A DNA stretch of 64,000 nucleotides from Marivivens geojensis (GCF_023540835.1 NZ_JALKCU010000001.1:1331026-1395025); one strand, 5' to 3'. Numbered from the stretch's first letter, positions 25,171 to 36,348 are shown. Numbers and translations are program-made. Notes: generated from the letters alone by a model not told the origin.

Positions 25171-26592
25171 ATGACCGTCGCACTCCTCTTTTTGATGATC
25201 GTCGGGCTGTTGCTCTTGGGCGCGCCGATTGCGGTGTCGCTGGGCTTCTCGTCGATCCTGTTCCTGCTGTTCTTCTCGGAAACCTCGCTCGCGTCGGTGG
25301 CGCAGTCGATGTATCAGGCGATGGCTGGGCACTATACGCTCTTGGCGATCCCGTTCTTTATCCTCGCATCGTCGTTCATGTCGACGGGGGGCGTGGCAAA
25401 ACGGATCATCCGTTTCTCGATCGCCTGTGTAGGTCACATGCAGGGCGGTCTGGCGATTGCGGGCGTGTTCGCCTGTATGATGTTCGCAGCCCTGTCGGGG
25501 TCGTCGCCTGCGACAGTGGTTGCCATCGGCTCTATCGTGATCGCGGCGATGCGTCAGGTTGGCTACACCAAGGAATTCGCGGCAGGTGTTATCTGTAACG
25601 CGGGCACCTTGGGCATCTTGATCCCGCCGTCGATCGTTATGGTGGTTTACGCCTCTGCAACCGACGTATCGGTGGGTCGCATGTTCCTCGCTGGTGTGAT
25701 CCCAGGCATTTTGGCTGGCGTTATGCTTATGGTCACCATCTACGTCATGGCGCGTGTTAAAAACATGCCCAAGGGCGAATGGCAGGGCTGGGGCGAGATC
25801 GGTGCGTCGTTGAAAGATGCACTCTGGGGCCTGTTGCTGATCGTGATCATCATGGGCGGTATCTATGGCCACCCTTGGATCCGCTTTGAAGAAGGGGCGA
25901 GCCTGTTCTACTGGAAAGGTGGCGCGTTCACCCCGACCGAGGCTGCTGCCGTTGCTGCGATCTATTCGTTCATCGTTGCGACCTTTATTTATCGCGACAT
26001 GGGCCCTCTGGCCGGCGAAAACGGTGCGATCCCTCTTTGGAAGAAACCACAGGCTTTGGTCACGGCGTTCTTCCACAAGGACACCCGCCGCACCTTGCTC
26101 GACTCGGGTAAGCTGACGATCACCCTGATGTTCATCATCGCGAACGCGCTGATCCTGAAACACGTGCTGACCGACGAACAAATCCCGCAGCATATCGCTG
26201 GTATGATGCTCGACGCTGGCTTTGGCCCGATCATGTTCCTGATCATGGTGAACGTGATCCTGCTCATCGGTGGTCAGTTCATGGAGCCGTCGGGTCTGAT
26301 CGTGATCGTCGCACCGCTGGTGTTCCCGATTGCCATGGAGCTGGGCATCGACCCGATCCACCTCGGTATCATCATGGTCGTGAACATGGAGATCGGCATG
26401 ATCACCCCGCCCGTTGGTCTGAACCTCTTTGTGACCTCGGGTGTGGCAGGGATGCCGATGATGAAAGTGGTCAAAGCTGCACTGCCTTTCCTCGCTGTGC
26501 TCTTTGTCTTCTTGATCCTGATCACCTACGTCCCATGGATTTCGACGGTCTTGCCGACCAGTCTGATGGGACCAGAGATTGTGGTCCGCTAA
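25171..26592 (+). CDS. dctM: TRAP transporter large membrane subunit DctM
   Basis: A 473-residue polytopic permease that couples sodium or proton gradients to import. Characteristic stretches are LLLLGAPIAVSLGFSSILFLL, LLAIPFFILASSFMSTGGVAKR, AALSGSSPATVVAIGSIVI, GTLGILIPPSIVMVVYA and EIGMITPPVGLNLFVTSGVAG. The ATG at 25171 follows AATAAGGAGAACTGATCCG; longer in-frame starts lie inside dctQ. An extra loop of about 60 residues in the middle (WGEIG…YWKGGAFTPTEAAAVAAIYSF) is seen in the long-form DctM. A strong terminator follows. Confidence 0.95.
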   Translation: MTVALLFLMIVGLLLLGAPIAVSLGFSSILFLLFFSETSLASVAQSMYQAMAGHYTLLAIPFFILASSFMSTGGVAKRIIRFSIACVGHMQGGLAIAGVFACMMFAALSGSSPATVVAIGSIVIAAMRQVGYTKEFAAGVICNAGTLGILIPPSIVMVVYASATDVSVGRMFLAGVIPGILAGVMLMVTIYVMARVKNMPKGEWQGWGEIGASLKDALWGLLLIVIIMGGIYGHPWIRFEEGASLFYWKGGAFTPTEAAAVAAIYSFIVATFIYRDMGPLAGENGAIPLWKKPQALVTAFFHKDTRRTLLDSGKLTITLMFIIANALILKHVLTDEQIPQHIAGMMLDAGFGPIMFLIMVNVILLIGGQFMEPSGLIVIVAPLVFPIAMELGIDPIHLGIIMVVNMEIGMITPPVGLNLFVTSGVAGMPMMKVVKAALPFLAVLFVFLILITYVPWISTVLPTSLMGPEIVVR

Positions 26593-26601
26593 AACGACAA
26601 A

Positions 26602-26628
26602 CGGCGCCTCTAGAGGCGCCGTTTTTTA
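26602..26628 (+). terminator. Rho-independent terminator after dctM
   Basis: CGGCGCCTC (26602-26610) pairs with GAGGCGCCG (26613-26621) and is followed by TTTTTT. It ends the dctPQM operon, facing the converging tpiA gene. Confidence 0.85.
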
Positions 26629-26646
26629 TTGGAAAGGGTGGGGAAA

Positions 26647-27396
26647 TTAAACGGCAGCTTCGAGCGCGTCGATGATCCCGCCGAAGTCTGCGGCCTTCAG
26701 GCTTGCGCCACCGACCAAGGCACCGTCCACATCCTGAACCGCGAAAATCTCTGCCGCGTTCGACGGTTTTACAGAGCCACCGTAGAGCACGCGGAACGCA
26801 TTGCCCGCGTCGCCGAACCGTTTCACCAGTTCCGCACGGATAAAGCCGTGCACTTCTGCGATTTGGTCGAGGGTCGGAACTTTGCCCGTGCCAATCGCCC
26901 AAACGGGTTCGTAAGCGATGACGGTATTCGCGCCTGTTGCGGCATCCGGTGTCGATCCATTGAGTTGGGTGCCAACGACATCAAGCGTCTTACCGCCTTC
27001 GCGTTCGTCGAGCGTTTCACCGATGCAGATTACAGCGATCAAGCCAGCCGCAATCGCCGCCTCTGATTTGGCCAGAACGACGGCGTCCGTTTCACCGTGG
27101 TCGGTGCGACGTTCAGAGTGGCCGAGGATCACATGGGACGCGCCTGCATCAATCAGCATCTCGGCAGAGATATCGCCCGTATGCGCGCCGTTCAATTTCG
27201 CGTGGCAGTCCTGACCACCAACCGCAATCGCGCTGCCTTTGGCCGTGTCAGCCATACGCGCGACTAGCGTGGCAGGCGGGCAGACGAGGAGGTCCACTTT
27301 GGGCGCAGGGTAGTCCGCAGCGAGGGCTGTGACCTCTGACAGGCTGCCTCCGGTTCCGTTCATTTTCCAGTTTCCGGCAGCGAGTTTGCGGCGCAT
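26647..27396 (-). CDS. tpiA: Triosephosphate isomerase
   Basis: A 249-residue TIM barrel interconverting dihydroxyacetone phosphate and glyceraldehyde 3-phosphate. The catalytic residues are Lys11 in AAGNWKMNG, His93 in LGHSERR and Glu163 in [11 protein letters not shown]. The phosphate-gripping loops LYGGSVKP and GALVGGASL are present. The ATG at 27396 has GAGGAGACCCCC ahead; 26 extra upstream codons in frame have no support in the family. Confidence 0.97.
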   Translation of the reverse strand: MRRKLAAGNWKMNGTGGSLSEVTALAADYPAPKVDLLVCPPATLVARMADTAKGSAIAVGGQDCHAKLNGAHTGDISAEMLIDAGASHVILGHSERRTDHGETDAVVLAKSEAAIAAGLIAVICIGETLDEREGGKTLDVVGTQLNGSTPDAATGANTVIAYEPVWAIGTGKVPTLDQIAEVHGFIRAELVKRFGDAGNAFRVLYGGSVKPSNAAEIFAVQDVDGALVGGASLKAADFGGIIDALEAAV

Positions 27397-27513
27397 GGGG
27401 GTCTCCTCAAATTTGGTTGAACTAGGGTTAGCAACTGCCGCGAGAATGGAAAAGCCCTTGCGTTCGCTGGCCATATCTTAAAAAACGCGCCCCAACGTAA
27501 ACCGGAGAGTGCC

Positions 27514-28431
27514 ATGATCCCGCGTATTGACGCTGCAGCCTTGATCGATCCCACGCATGAAGGCCATGTGCAGGCCATCGCGGATGTGAGAGTAGGGGCG
27601 TCTGATGTCGGGTTCCTGACCATCTATAACACGCCGATTTCTGGGGATCGCGTGCGTAAGGTCATCGAAGGATACCGCCAGTTTTTCCATCTGCCTGCTG
27701 CGGCCAAAGAAGCGGTGGATATGGCAAAAACGGGGTCTAACCGTGGATGGGGTGCTGCTGGATCTGAACAGGTCGACCCCGATGCGAACCCAGATTACAA
27801 ACAGGTTTTCGATTGTGGTTTGGAGCTTCCTGCTGGTGATCCACTTTCTGAAGTGTCGGCCTATGCGCCGAACCAATGGCCAGACACACCAGCGGGATTT
27901 GCCGATCTGCTGCGTGACTATTACCGTGATGCGACTGCGTTCGCGCTTGATTTACTGAAATCGGTTGCGGGTGCGATTGGCGAAGATCACGATTATTTCA
28001 CCGATAAATTCTCGACCCCGATGGCGCTATTGCGCGGGAATTTCTATCCAGAGCGGCCCGAATGGGCGACGGAAAAGGATTTTGGCATCGGCACTCATAC
28101 AGACTACGGCTGTCTGACGCTCCTTGCTACGGACGGGTCGGATGGGTTGGAGGTGCGTCAGCGCGGCGGTGGCTGGATCGCGGTCAGCGCTGAACCCGGA
28201 GATTTCATCATCAACTTTGGTGAGATGCTGGAAATGTGGACCGATGGCCGGGTTGTTGCGACCCCGCACCGTGTGGTCGGGCAGGATCATGAGCGAATTT
28301 CGGTGCCTTTGTTCTTTAACCCGAACCATGACACCAATGTGGCGCCGATCGGGTCGGGCAAAGTGATCCGTGCGGTCGATCATTTGCAGAAACGGTTCGA
28401 CGAGACCTACCTGCACCTAAAGCGCGCGTAG
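27514..28431 (+). CDS. 2-oxoglutarate/Fe(II) oxygenase, isopenicillin-N-synthase-like
   Basis: A 305-residue non-heme iron oxygenase of the IPNS/gibberellin-oxidase type. The N-terminal domain shows SDVGFLTIYN, FFHLPAAAKE and NRGWGAAGSEQ. The double-stranded beta-helix carries the iron ligands His195 and Asp197 (GIGTHTDYGCLTLL) and His252 (ATPHRVVG), with Arg261 in RISVPLFFNP for the 2-oxoglutarate carboxylate. The substrate is unknown; it stands alone, divergent from tpiA. Ethylene-forming or nucleoside-modifying enzymes in the family make prediction unsafe. Confidence 0.88.
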   Translation: MIPRIDAAALIDPTHEGHVQAIADVRVGASDVGFLTIYNTPISGDRVRKVIEGYRQFFHLPAAAKEAVDMAKTGSNRGWGAAGSEQVDPDANPDYKQVFDCGLELPAGDPLSEVSAYAPNQWPDTPAGFADLLRDYYRDATAFALDLLKSVAGAIGEDHDYFTDKFSTPMALLRGNFYPERPEWATEKDFGIGTHTDYGCLTLLATDGSDGLEVRQRGGGWIAVSAEPGDFIINFGEMLEMWTDGRVVATPHRVVGQDHERISVPLFFNPNHDTNVAPIGSGKVIRAVDHLQKRFDETYLHLKRA

Positions 28432-28441
28432 GTCACAGCGA

Positions 28442-28807
28442 TCAGTCTGACTTGGTCAGGCTCTCGTCGAATTTGATCGACTCGCCGCAGCCGCAGGCAT
28501 CGACGACGTTCGGGTTCTTGAATTTGAACCCAGATTCGAGGAGCGAAACTTCGTAGTCGATCTCTGTTCCAAAGAGGAACATCTGTGCCATCGGTGCGAT
28601 CATGACGCGAGCGCCGCTTTGTTCGACGACTTCGTCGAGCGGGTTTACTTCGTCCACGTAGTCCATGGTGTATTCCATGCCCGCGCAGCCGCCTTTTTTC
28701 ACGCCAATGCGCAGCCCTTGATGCCCGTCCTTGGCCATCAGTTTCGCGATTTGCGCGGCAGCGCGGTCGGTTATGGTTACGGCCTGTTTGCCAGGAATGC
28801 CGAACAT
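28442..28807 (-). CDS. Iron-sulfur cluster assembly protein, IscA/SufA family
   Basis: A 121-residue A-type Fe-S carrier. The three conserved cysteines are present: GGCAGMEY and the C-terminal DACGCGES. It starts VTITDRAAAQIAKLM as in SufA/ErpA proteins and delivers clusters to apoproteins. A SufT-like gene lies 36 bases upstream on the same strand, forming the tail of a SUF-type gene set whose other members are not in the window. SufA versus ErpA cannot be settled. Confidence 0.92.
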   Translation of the reverse strand: MFGIPGKQAVTITDRAAAQIAKLMAKDGHQGLRIGVKKGGCAGMEYTMDYVDEVNPLDEVVEQSGARVMIAPMAQMFLFGTEIDYEVSLLESGFKFKNPNVVDACGCGESIKFDESLTKSD

Positions 28808-28843
28808 CGGTCTCTCCTTGCCCTTTGCAGCGGGGCGGTCAGC

Positions 28844-29206
28844 TTACATAAAGCCCAGTTCGAGCCGGGCTTCGTCGCTCATCATGTCCATGCCCCACTG
28901 GGGTTCCCATGTCAGTTCCACGTCGACGGATTTAACACCAGCCACAGGGCTGATCGCATCGTAGAGCCAACCAGGCATCTCGCCTGCAACAGGGCAGCCG
29001 GGGGCGGTGAGGGTCATGATGATCTTAACATCGTTTTCGTCACTAATCTTGATCGTGTAGACGAGACCAAGATCGAAGATATTCACCGGAATTTCGGGGT
29101 CAAACACGGTGCGGCACGCCTCTACCACGCCGTCATAAAGAGGGTGGTCAGTTGTCGATGGTTCGATCAGCGGTGTGCCTTCGAGTTTGGCTTGAGAGTC
29201 AGTCAT
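28844..29206 (-). CDS. SufT-like MIP18/DUF59 Fe-S assembly protein
   Basis: A 120-residue DUF59 protein. The signatures TVFDPEIPVNIFDLGLVY (about 33-50) and TLTAPGCPVAGEMP with its conserved Cys are clear, and a Trp-rich end ELTWEPQWGMDMMS is typical of SufT. SufT proteins help mature Fe-S enzymes under iron demand. It precedes the A-type carrier gene. The start at 29206 gives the usual length; an ATG 27 bases upstream is also possible. Confidence 0.9.
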   Translation of the reverse strand: MTDSQAKLEGTPLIEPSTTDHPLYDGVVEACRTVFDPEIPVNIFDLGLVYTIKISDENDVKIIMTLTAPGCPVAGEMPGWLYDAISPVAGVKSVDVELTWEPQWGMDMMSDEARLELGFM

Positions 29207-29412
29207 GTCACGGCCCTGTAAATTCCTGACCATTCATATAGGTTTTAATCCCGTCAGGGTAAAGACCAGCAATACGCCGTTATTGTTTCTGTGGTAGCAA
29301 TAAATTTCGCGCCCGAGTAGCATTGTGAAATAGATTGATACAACTTTTTGAGATTCTCCCTATTTTCGCCACAACTTATTGGTAAATATTAACCACGGGT
29401 GAGGGTAGAGAT

Positions 29413-29940
29413 ATGTTTGCATTGTCTTTCGACGGGTTTGTGTCGCGACATGGAATTGCTGGAGCTCTTCGGCAGCTTCAGATGGAACGCTTTGGTGATT
29501 TCGACGATATCGCCCGTTTTGCGGGGATGGCATCGCATCGTGCGGCCGCGAGCGTTTATTTGTGTTGGGAAAACGAAATCATCGTGATCGGCGGCTATAA
29601 CCTCAAGCGCAGCCAAGTTCGTCGCACCGTTCCCGACTACGATTTCAAAGATGGTTTCGCGGAATACGAAGACGCGATTTGTCAGTTGAAATTGGGTAAC
29701 AACTTCAGTGCATTGGCGCCTGATGTTCGTGCGTTGGCATTGTGCGAGATGAAGTATGAGGGCAAATCGATTGGGGGCATAGCGGTGCATTCACCACGTG
29801 TCCTAGACCCGTTGACCGAAAACCAGAGGACTGTTTTGAAAGACCTTGCGCAGACCGCACAGGAACTGGTCATGCGTCGGGCAAGGTTGAAATTCATCGC
29901 CTATCAATTGCATTCCGAACCTGTCTCATACGGAGCGTAA
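29413..29940 (+). CDS. Small GAF-like protein, cassette A gene 1
   Basis: A 175-residue protein of a family I cannot name. Predicted alternating helix and strand with IGGYNLKRSQVRRT (59-72), GKSIGGIAVHSP (117-128) and a C-terminal helix LTENQRTVLKDLAQTAQ…ARLK (134-160) suggest a GAF-like fold (inference). It is a clear paralogue of the gene at 32171-32683: IGGYN versus IGSYN at the same residues 59-63, GGIAVH versus GGISVH, LTENQ versus LTESQ, ARLK in both. There is no signal peptide and no output domain. One base separates it from gene 2, so the two are cotranslated. Confidence 0.75.
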   Translation: MFALSFDGFVSRHGIAGALRQLQMERFGDFDDIARFAGMASHRAAASVYLCWENEIIVIGGYNLKRSQVRRTVPDYDFKDGFAEYEDAICQLKLGNNFSALAPDVRALALCEMKYEGKSIGGIAVHSPRVLDPLTENQRTVLKDLAQTAQELVMRRARLKFIAYQLHSEPVSYGA

Positions 29941-29941
29941 C

Positions 29942-31640
<1,699 letters not shown>

Positions 31641-31643
31641 GGC

Positions 31644-32159
31644 TTATCGCTTAACAACAGCCTGCATTTCACCTAACATCTTGCGGGCATTGGCACGTCC
31701 TTGCAGGACAGAGATCGTCAGGTTGCGAAGCGAAAACAATGTATCGACCATTTCTGGCGAAGGCTCTCCCACGCGGGTTTCAAAGGCCATCGCGACATAG
31801 CCGACCTTTTGTTTTTTGTAAGTGATGTCGAGGTAATATCCGCTGCGCATGCTGGCCAGTTCGCCGTTGATAAGCGGATATTTGATCACTGCAGCCTTTT
31901 CGTCAGAGATCGGTTCATAAAGGACCTTCCCGCCGAGATCGCGATGCAAGAAAGGCGGCTCTGGGAGCGGTGAGGGTGTGTTATGTGATCCAATAAGAAG
32001 CTGTTCGCCTTTGAGGACCAGCCAGATCGCCGACATATCGGCACCAGTCGCATGGGCAAACATAGCCGCGATGTTATCATAATGCTCGCCTGGTTCGATC
32101 CCGACTTTGATGAGTTCGTCTTCGCTATCTGCTTTGCTGAGCAGTTCTAGGATGTCCAT
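31644..32159 (-). CDS. Small GAF-like protein, cassette B gene 2
   Basis: A 171-residue protein, paralogue of 29942-30454. It shares AIWL (44-47), LIGSH (55-59), PLING (95-99) and a final ARKML. A distinctive LKGEQLLIGSHNTPSPLPEPPF lies in the middle. It has no catalytic motif that I recognise. It follows its partner gene by 11 bases on the minus strand and ends 3 bases from the tgt stop. Confidence 0.75.
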   Translation of the reverse strand: MDILELLSKADSEDELIKVGIEPGEHYDNIAAMFAHATGADMSAIWLVLKGEQLLIGSHNTPSPLPEPPFLHRDLGGKVLYEPISDEKAAVIKYPLINGELASMRSGYYLDITYKKQKVGYVAMAFETRVGEPSPEMVDTLFSLRNLTISVLQGRANARKMLGEMQAVVKR

Positions 32160-32170
32160 GATCGTCCGTT

Positions 32171-32683
32171 CTAAAAGTTCGAAAGACTAAAGGCGTTCAT
32201 GAGCGTCGTCTTTAATCTCGCTTTGGTTTCGATCACGCAGGCGGCAAGTTGGGCGGCTTGAATAAGGAAGTCCTTCTGCGACTCTGTGAGGGTAGAACAT
32301 TCCTGATAATCGTGGACGCTGATGCCGCCGACCGTTTCACCAGCGACCTTGATTGTCGCCATAGTGAACGATTTCATCTGGGCTATCGTTTGCGGATCTG
32401 AATGAGTGCTCTGAAGAACGAAATCAGACAGTTCGACAATCGGCTTTTGCAGGATCGGTCCGTAAAGAGTCCGCTTCATCCGCATACAGACGGGGTTGTA
32501 GCTGCCTATCGTATACACTTCGTCTGCGGAGTAGAGAACGATGTTAACATGCGGGCGTTTTGTGACTTTAGCACAGCTCCGCGCCAATTGGTCGAGAACG
32601 GGTGAATTGGTCAATTCGATCTTTTCCAAGACATCTTGGGGCGTCGCAACGGCGAGCATATCGTCAAGGGTGATTGATGTCAT
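32171..32683 (-). CDS. Small GAF-like protein, cassette B gene 1
   Basis: A 170-residue protein, paralogue of 29413-29940 (IGSYN at 59-63, GGISVH at 119-124, LTESQ at 132-136, ARLK at 155-158). The start MTSITLDDMLAV follows a weak site. Cys residues at 37, 66, 129 and 149 differ in position from those of its paralogue, so a conserved cysteine sensor is unlikely. It leads cassette B on the minus strand; about 186 bases with no gene separate it from the converse end of the next gene. Confidence 0.75.
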   Translation of the reverse strand: MTSITLDDMLAVATPQDVLEKIELTNSPVLDQLARSCAKVTKRPHVNIVLYSADEVYTIGSYNPVCMRMKRTLYGPILQKPIVELSDFVLQSTHSDPQTIAQMKSFTMATIKVAGETVGGISVHDYQECSTLTESQKDFLIQAAQLAACVIETKARLKTTLMNAFSLSNF

Positions 32684-32869
32684 GGAAGTTCAGCTGTCCT
32701 GCGCAACGGTTTGCTACGACTGGCTGTGGTATACCACATCAGGCTGAGAGTTTAGTGTTCTAACGTATAGTCGTTTGGGTGGAATGGTGTATTTTAAATA
32801 TTTGATTTTTTGGTGAAATTTTCGCGATCTGTTTGGTTATTTGCTGTGCTGCGCCGTAACTTACATTGA

Positions 32870-33670
32870 TTATACGTATTTTGGGGCAGTCAAATTTTGC
32901 CTCTGTCGTAATTTCATCGCACGCTTTCCCTTGAGCGCTGCGGACACGCCATCGATGCCCATCCCGATTTGATTGTCAAACCAGCGGGCGATGGCGATGC
33001 GTGGGGGTAGGGCATCTTGTTTGATCTCGGTCTCAACTAGGCACAGGGCATCGTCGATCTCTGCAATGGCGATTGTCACGGTCATGTCGTCCCGACCGAG
33101 GGGTTCGTCGCGTTCGAGGAAATAGCGACAGTAATTCCCAGTCGTTTTAGCAATGAACGTGAGTGTCATCTCTTCGGCGAGCCCCGTTTCGTCGCGAAAG
33201 CGAAGGTAAACTGTATCTGGGTCTTCGGGATCGCGGTTGTAGTCGATCAGGTCTGGGTTCCAGAAGTCAGAGGGGTGCCCTTCGGCTGGTACAAGGCTGA
33301 TCCAAACGTCTTCGGCTTGGCCGCCAAGTTCGCCCTTGTGTTGCGCATGCACAGAGAGGCTGAGGCCGAGCGCATCGGACCAGTGGCCGTACAAAATGCT
33401 GTGAGACAGAAAGGCGAGGCCGACGATGGCAGGGGGGAGGGCATCTGCAGGGATCGGGATCAATGCGGCGACGAACAATCCCACCGCACCGCTTTCGCAG
33501 GCTTTGCGATATTTTCGCATAGCGTAGACCATGTAAACCGCGGCGATCGCTGCCGCAAACCCAGCCAGCAGAGCGGCCAAAGTCGGGCCAGATATCAATA
33601 CTGCACCAAAGAGCGTGAAGATCGCCGTGAACGCGACGCGCCGATAATGATGGCTCAAGAACTCTAACAT
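32870..33670 (-). CDS. Membrane protein of unknown function
   Basis: A 266-residue protein that I do not recognise. The N-terminal third is hydrophobic, with probable membrane segments at about 14-34, 36-50 and 62-95 (FTAIFTLFGAVLISGPTLAAL; LLAGFAAAIAAVYMVYAM; AVGLFVAALIPIPADALPPAIVG). The remaining 160 residues are charged and probably cytosolic (EDVWISLVPAEGHPSDFWNPDLIDYN…). It stands between cassette B and lon, divergent from lon. The DNA coding pattern and length support a real gene. Confidence 0.7.
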   Translation of the reverse strand: MLEFLSHHYRRVAFTAIFTLFGAVLISGPTLAALLAGFAAAIAAVYMVYAMRKYRKACESGAVGLFVAALIPIPADALPPAIVGLAFLSHSILYGHWSDALGLSLSVHAQHKGELGGQAEDVWISLVPAEGHPSDFWNPDLIDYNRDPEDPDTVYLRFRDETGLAEEMTLTFIAKTTGNYCRYFLERDEPLGRDDMTVTIAIAEIDDALCLVETEIKQDALPPRIAIARWFDNQIGMGIDGVSAALKGKRAMKLRQRQNLTAPKYV

Positions 33671-33826
33671 ATGATTGACCTGTCTCGTTCAGGAGTAATT
33701 AAATCAAAATTAATCACCTAAAAGTTGCGCATGAATGTGTCCCGCAAAGGGCAAAAGGGCGGTATTTTGCGGAACTGGCTCTTGCTCCTGTTCGCAGCAA
33801 AAGGCACATTGGGCCAAACGGGGATG

Positions 33827-33855
33827 CTTGAAATCATGGTCACTTCGACCCATGT
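33827..33855 (+). promoter_or_regulatory. Possible heat-shock (sigma-32-type) promoter of lon
   Basis: CTTGAA at 33827 and CCCATGT at 33849-33855 are separated so that CTTG-N18-CCCATGT holds. It fits the alphaproteobacterial heat-shock pattern CTTG-N17/18-CYTATNT at all but one defined position. It lies 75 bases before the lon ATG. lon is heat-induced in many bacteria, which makes the match plausible. Confidence 0.45.
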
Positions 33856-33929
33856 GTATCCTCTAGTGGAAACGGTTGCGGTTGCCGATTTGCGGGGCCT
33901 GATCGTTTTGCCAAAAAAAGGACAAGAGC

Positions 33930-36341
33930 ATGGAAGAAACCTTCAGCACCTCCTATCCCGTCCTGCCGCTGCGCGATATCGTTGTGTTCCCTCACATGAT
34001 CGTGCCGCTGTTCGTCGGGCGTGAGAAATCGGTGCGGGCACTCGAAGAAGTGATGCAGGACGACAAGCAGATTTTGCTGTCGAGCCAGATTGACCCCTCG
34101 CAGGACGATCCAACCACCAAGGACATTTACCAGACGGGTGTTCTGGCGAATGTGCTGCAACTGCTGAAACTGCCTGATGGCACCGTGAAGGTGCTCGTTG
34201 AGGGTAAGAAACGCGTTCGGATCACCGAATTTGTCGAGAACGAGAGCTTCTTTGAAGCGATGGCCGATGAACTGATCGAAATTCCGGGTGCCGAGGACGA
34301 ATTGGCGGCTCTTGTGCGGTCGGTTGGCGAAGAATTCGAACGCTACGCTAAGATCAAAAAGAACATCCCTGAAGAGGCGCTGGCTGCGGTCAGCGACACG
34401 ACAGAGCCTGCAAAACTTGCGGACCTCGTGGCGGGCCATTTGGGTGTTGATGTTCAGCAGAAACAATCGCTGCTTGAGACGTTGCCGATCAGCGAACGTC
34501 TGGAAAAGGTCTATGGCCTTATGCAGGGCGAAATGTCTGTGCTGCAGGTCGAGAAAAAGATCAAAACCCGTGTGAAGTCCCAGATGGAGCGGACCCAGCG
34601 CGAGTATTATCTGAACGAACAGATGAAGGCGATCCAGCGTGAGTTGGGCGATGGTGAGGACGGCGCGAACGAAATTGCCGAACTCGAAGAAAAAATCGCT
34701 GCGACGAAGCTGTCGAAAGAGGCCAAGGAAAAGGCCGAAGCTGAGGTGAAGAAGCTAAAAAACATGTCGCCGATGTCCGCAGAGGCAACGGTGGTGCGCA
34801 ACTACCTCGACTGGATGCTGAATATTCCGTGGGGCACGAAATCCCGCGTGAAGAAGGACTTGGGTCGGGCCGAGGAAATCCTCGATGCCGAGCACTACGG
34901 TCTGGAAAAGGTCAAAGAGCGGATCGTCGAATACCTCGCCGTGCAATCGCGGAGCGCGAAATTGAAGGGGCCAATCATGTGCCTCGTCGGTCCTCCGGGT
35001 GTGGGTAAAACCTCGCTGGGTAAATCGATTGCAAAGGCCACTGGGCGCGAGTTTATCCGCATCAGCCTTGGCGGTGTGCGAGATGAATCTGAAATCCGTG
35101 GGCACCGTCGGACCTATATCGGCTCTATGCCCGGTAAGATCATTCAGGCGCTGAAAAAGGCGAAGACCACGAATCCGCTGATCCTTCTCGATGAGATCGA
35201 TAAGATGGGACAGGACTTCCGTGGCGACCCTGCGTCGGCCATGCTTGAGGTGCTCGATCCAGAACAGAACTCGACCTTTGTGGATCACTACCTCGAGGTG
35301 GAATACGACCTGTCGAACGTAATGTTCCTGACCACGTCGAACAGCTACAACATGCCTGGTCCGCTTCTCGACCGGATGGAGATCATCCCGCTCTCTGGCT
35401 ACACCGAAGATGAAAAACGCGAGATCGCGAAACAGCATCTTTTGGCCAAGCAGATCAAGAACCACGGCCTCCACGCCAAGGAGTTCGAGATCACAGACGA
35501 TGCGCTGACCGCGATCATCCAGACCTACACCCGCGAGGCTGGTGTGCGTAATCTTGAGCGCGAGATCGCTAAAGTTGCCCGCAAGGCCGTGACCAAGATC
35601 GTAAAAAAGGAAACTGATCGCGTTCAAGTGACGGATGAGAACCTCGATGACTTCCTCGGCGTGCCGCGTCACCGCTTTGGCCTCGCTGAGAAAGAGGATC
35701 AGGTCGGTGTCGTGACAGGTCTGGCATATACCTCGGTCGGTGGTGAGCTGTTGCAGATCGAAGCCCTGCGTTTGCCGGGTAAAGGTCGGATGAAAACCAC
35801 TGGTAAGCTCGGCGATGTGATGAAGGAGTCGATTGAGGCGGCATCGTCTTATGTTCGGTCCATTTCACTACAACTTGGTGTGAAACCGCCGCGTTTCGAT
35901 AAGCTCGACATCCACGTTCACGTGCCCGATGGCGCAACGCCCAAGGATGGTCCGTCGGCTGGTCTGGCGATGGTCACTGCGATTGTGTCGGTTCTGACCC
36001 AGATCCCTGTTCGCAAGGACATCGCGATGACGGGTGAGGTGACGCTGCGTGGTAATGCGACCGCGATTGGTGGGTTGAAAGAGAAACTCTTGGCGGCGCT
36101 GCGCGGTGGTATCAAAACCGTGCTGATCCCCGAAGAGAACGTCAAAGACCTGCCAGAGATTCCGGACAACGTGAAATCTGGGCTGGAGATCATTCCAGTC
36201 ACCCACGTGTCTGAGGTTCTAAAGCACGCGTTGATCGCTGAACCGGTGCCTGTTGAGTGGGATGAAGAGGCGGAAGAAGAAGCCGCCGCTGCCCGCGCCC
36301 TCGCCAAGGGCGAAGATGGGGCAGGGGCCATCGCACATTAA
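33930..36341 (+). CDS. lon: ATP-dependent protease Lon
   Basis: An 803-residue AAA+ protease degrading misfolded and regulatory proteins. It has the N-terminal substrate domain (YPVLPLRDIVVFPHMIVPLFVGR), Walker A GPPGVGKTSLGKS at about 353, Walker B LLDEIDK, and the catalytic Ser676 in PKDGPSAG with the Lys dyad partner further on (GGLKEKLLAALRGG). Length is close to the usual 780-810. The C-terminus carries an extra acidic and alanine-rich tail (WDEEAEEEAAAARALAKGE). It is followed by a terminator and an HU-family gene. Confidence 0.98.
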   Translation: MEETFSTSYPVLPLRDIVVFPHMIVPLFVGREKSVRALEEVMQDDKQILLSSQIDPSQDDPTTKDIYQTGVLANVLQLLKLPDGTVKVLVEGKKRVRITEFVENESFFEAMADELIEIPGAEDELAALVRSVGEEFERYAKIKKNIPEEALAAVSDTTEPAKLADLVAGHLGVDVQQKQSLLETLPISERLEKVYGLMQGEMSVLQVEKKIKTRVKSQMERTQREYYLNEQMKAIQRELGDGEDGANEIAELEEKIAATKLSKEAKEKAEAEVKKLKNMSPMSAEATVVRNYLDWMLNIPWGTKSRVKKDLGRAEEILDAEHYGLEKVKERIVEYLAVQSRSAKLKGPIMCLVGPPGVGKTSLGKSIAKATGREFIRISLGGVRDESEIRGHRRTYIGSMPGKIIQALKKAKTTNPLILLDEIDKMGQDFRGDPASAMLEVLDPEQNSTFVDHYLEVEYDLSNVMFLTTSNSYNMPGPLLDRMEIIPLSGYTEDEKREIAKQHLLAKQIKNHGLHAKEFEITDDALTAIIQTYTREAGVRNLEREIAKVARKAVTKIVKKETDRVQVTDENLDDFLGVPRHRFGLAEKEDQVGVVTGLAYTSVGGELLQIEALRLPGKGRMKTTGKLGDVMKESIEAASSYVRSISLQLGVKPPRFDKLDIHVHVPDGATPKDGPSAGLAMVTAIVSVLTQIPVRKDIAMTGEVTLRGNATAIGGLKEKLLAALRGGIKTVLIPEENVKDLPEIPDNVKSGLEIIPVTHVSEVLKHALIAEPVPVEWDEEAEEEAAAARALAKGEDGAGAIAH

Positions 36342-36348
36342 TGGAAAG

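Noticed and set aside
25150..26361. Minus-strand frame of 403 codons opposite dctM
   Set aside because: His/Arg/Asp-rich low-complexity shadow of the DctM gene.
33725..34024. 99-codon plus-strand frame overlapping the lon start
   Set aside because: Different frame from lon, covers the lon promoter region and has no family features.
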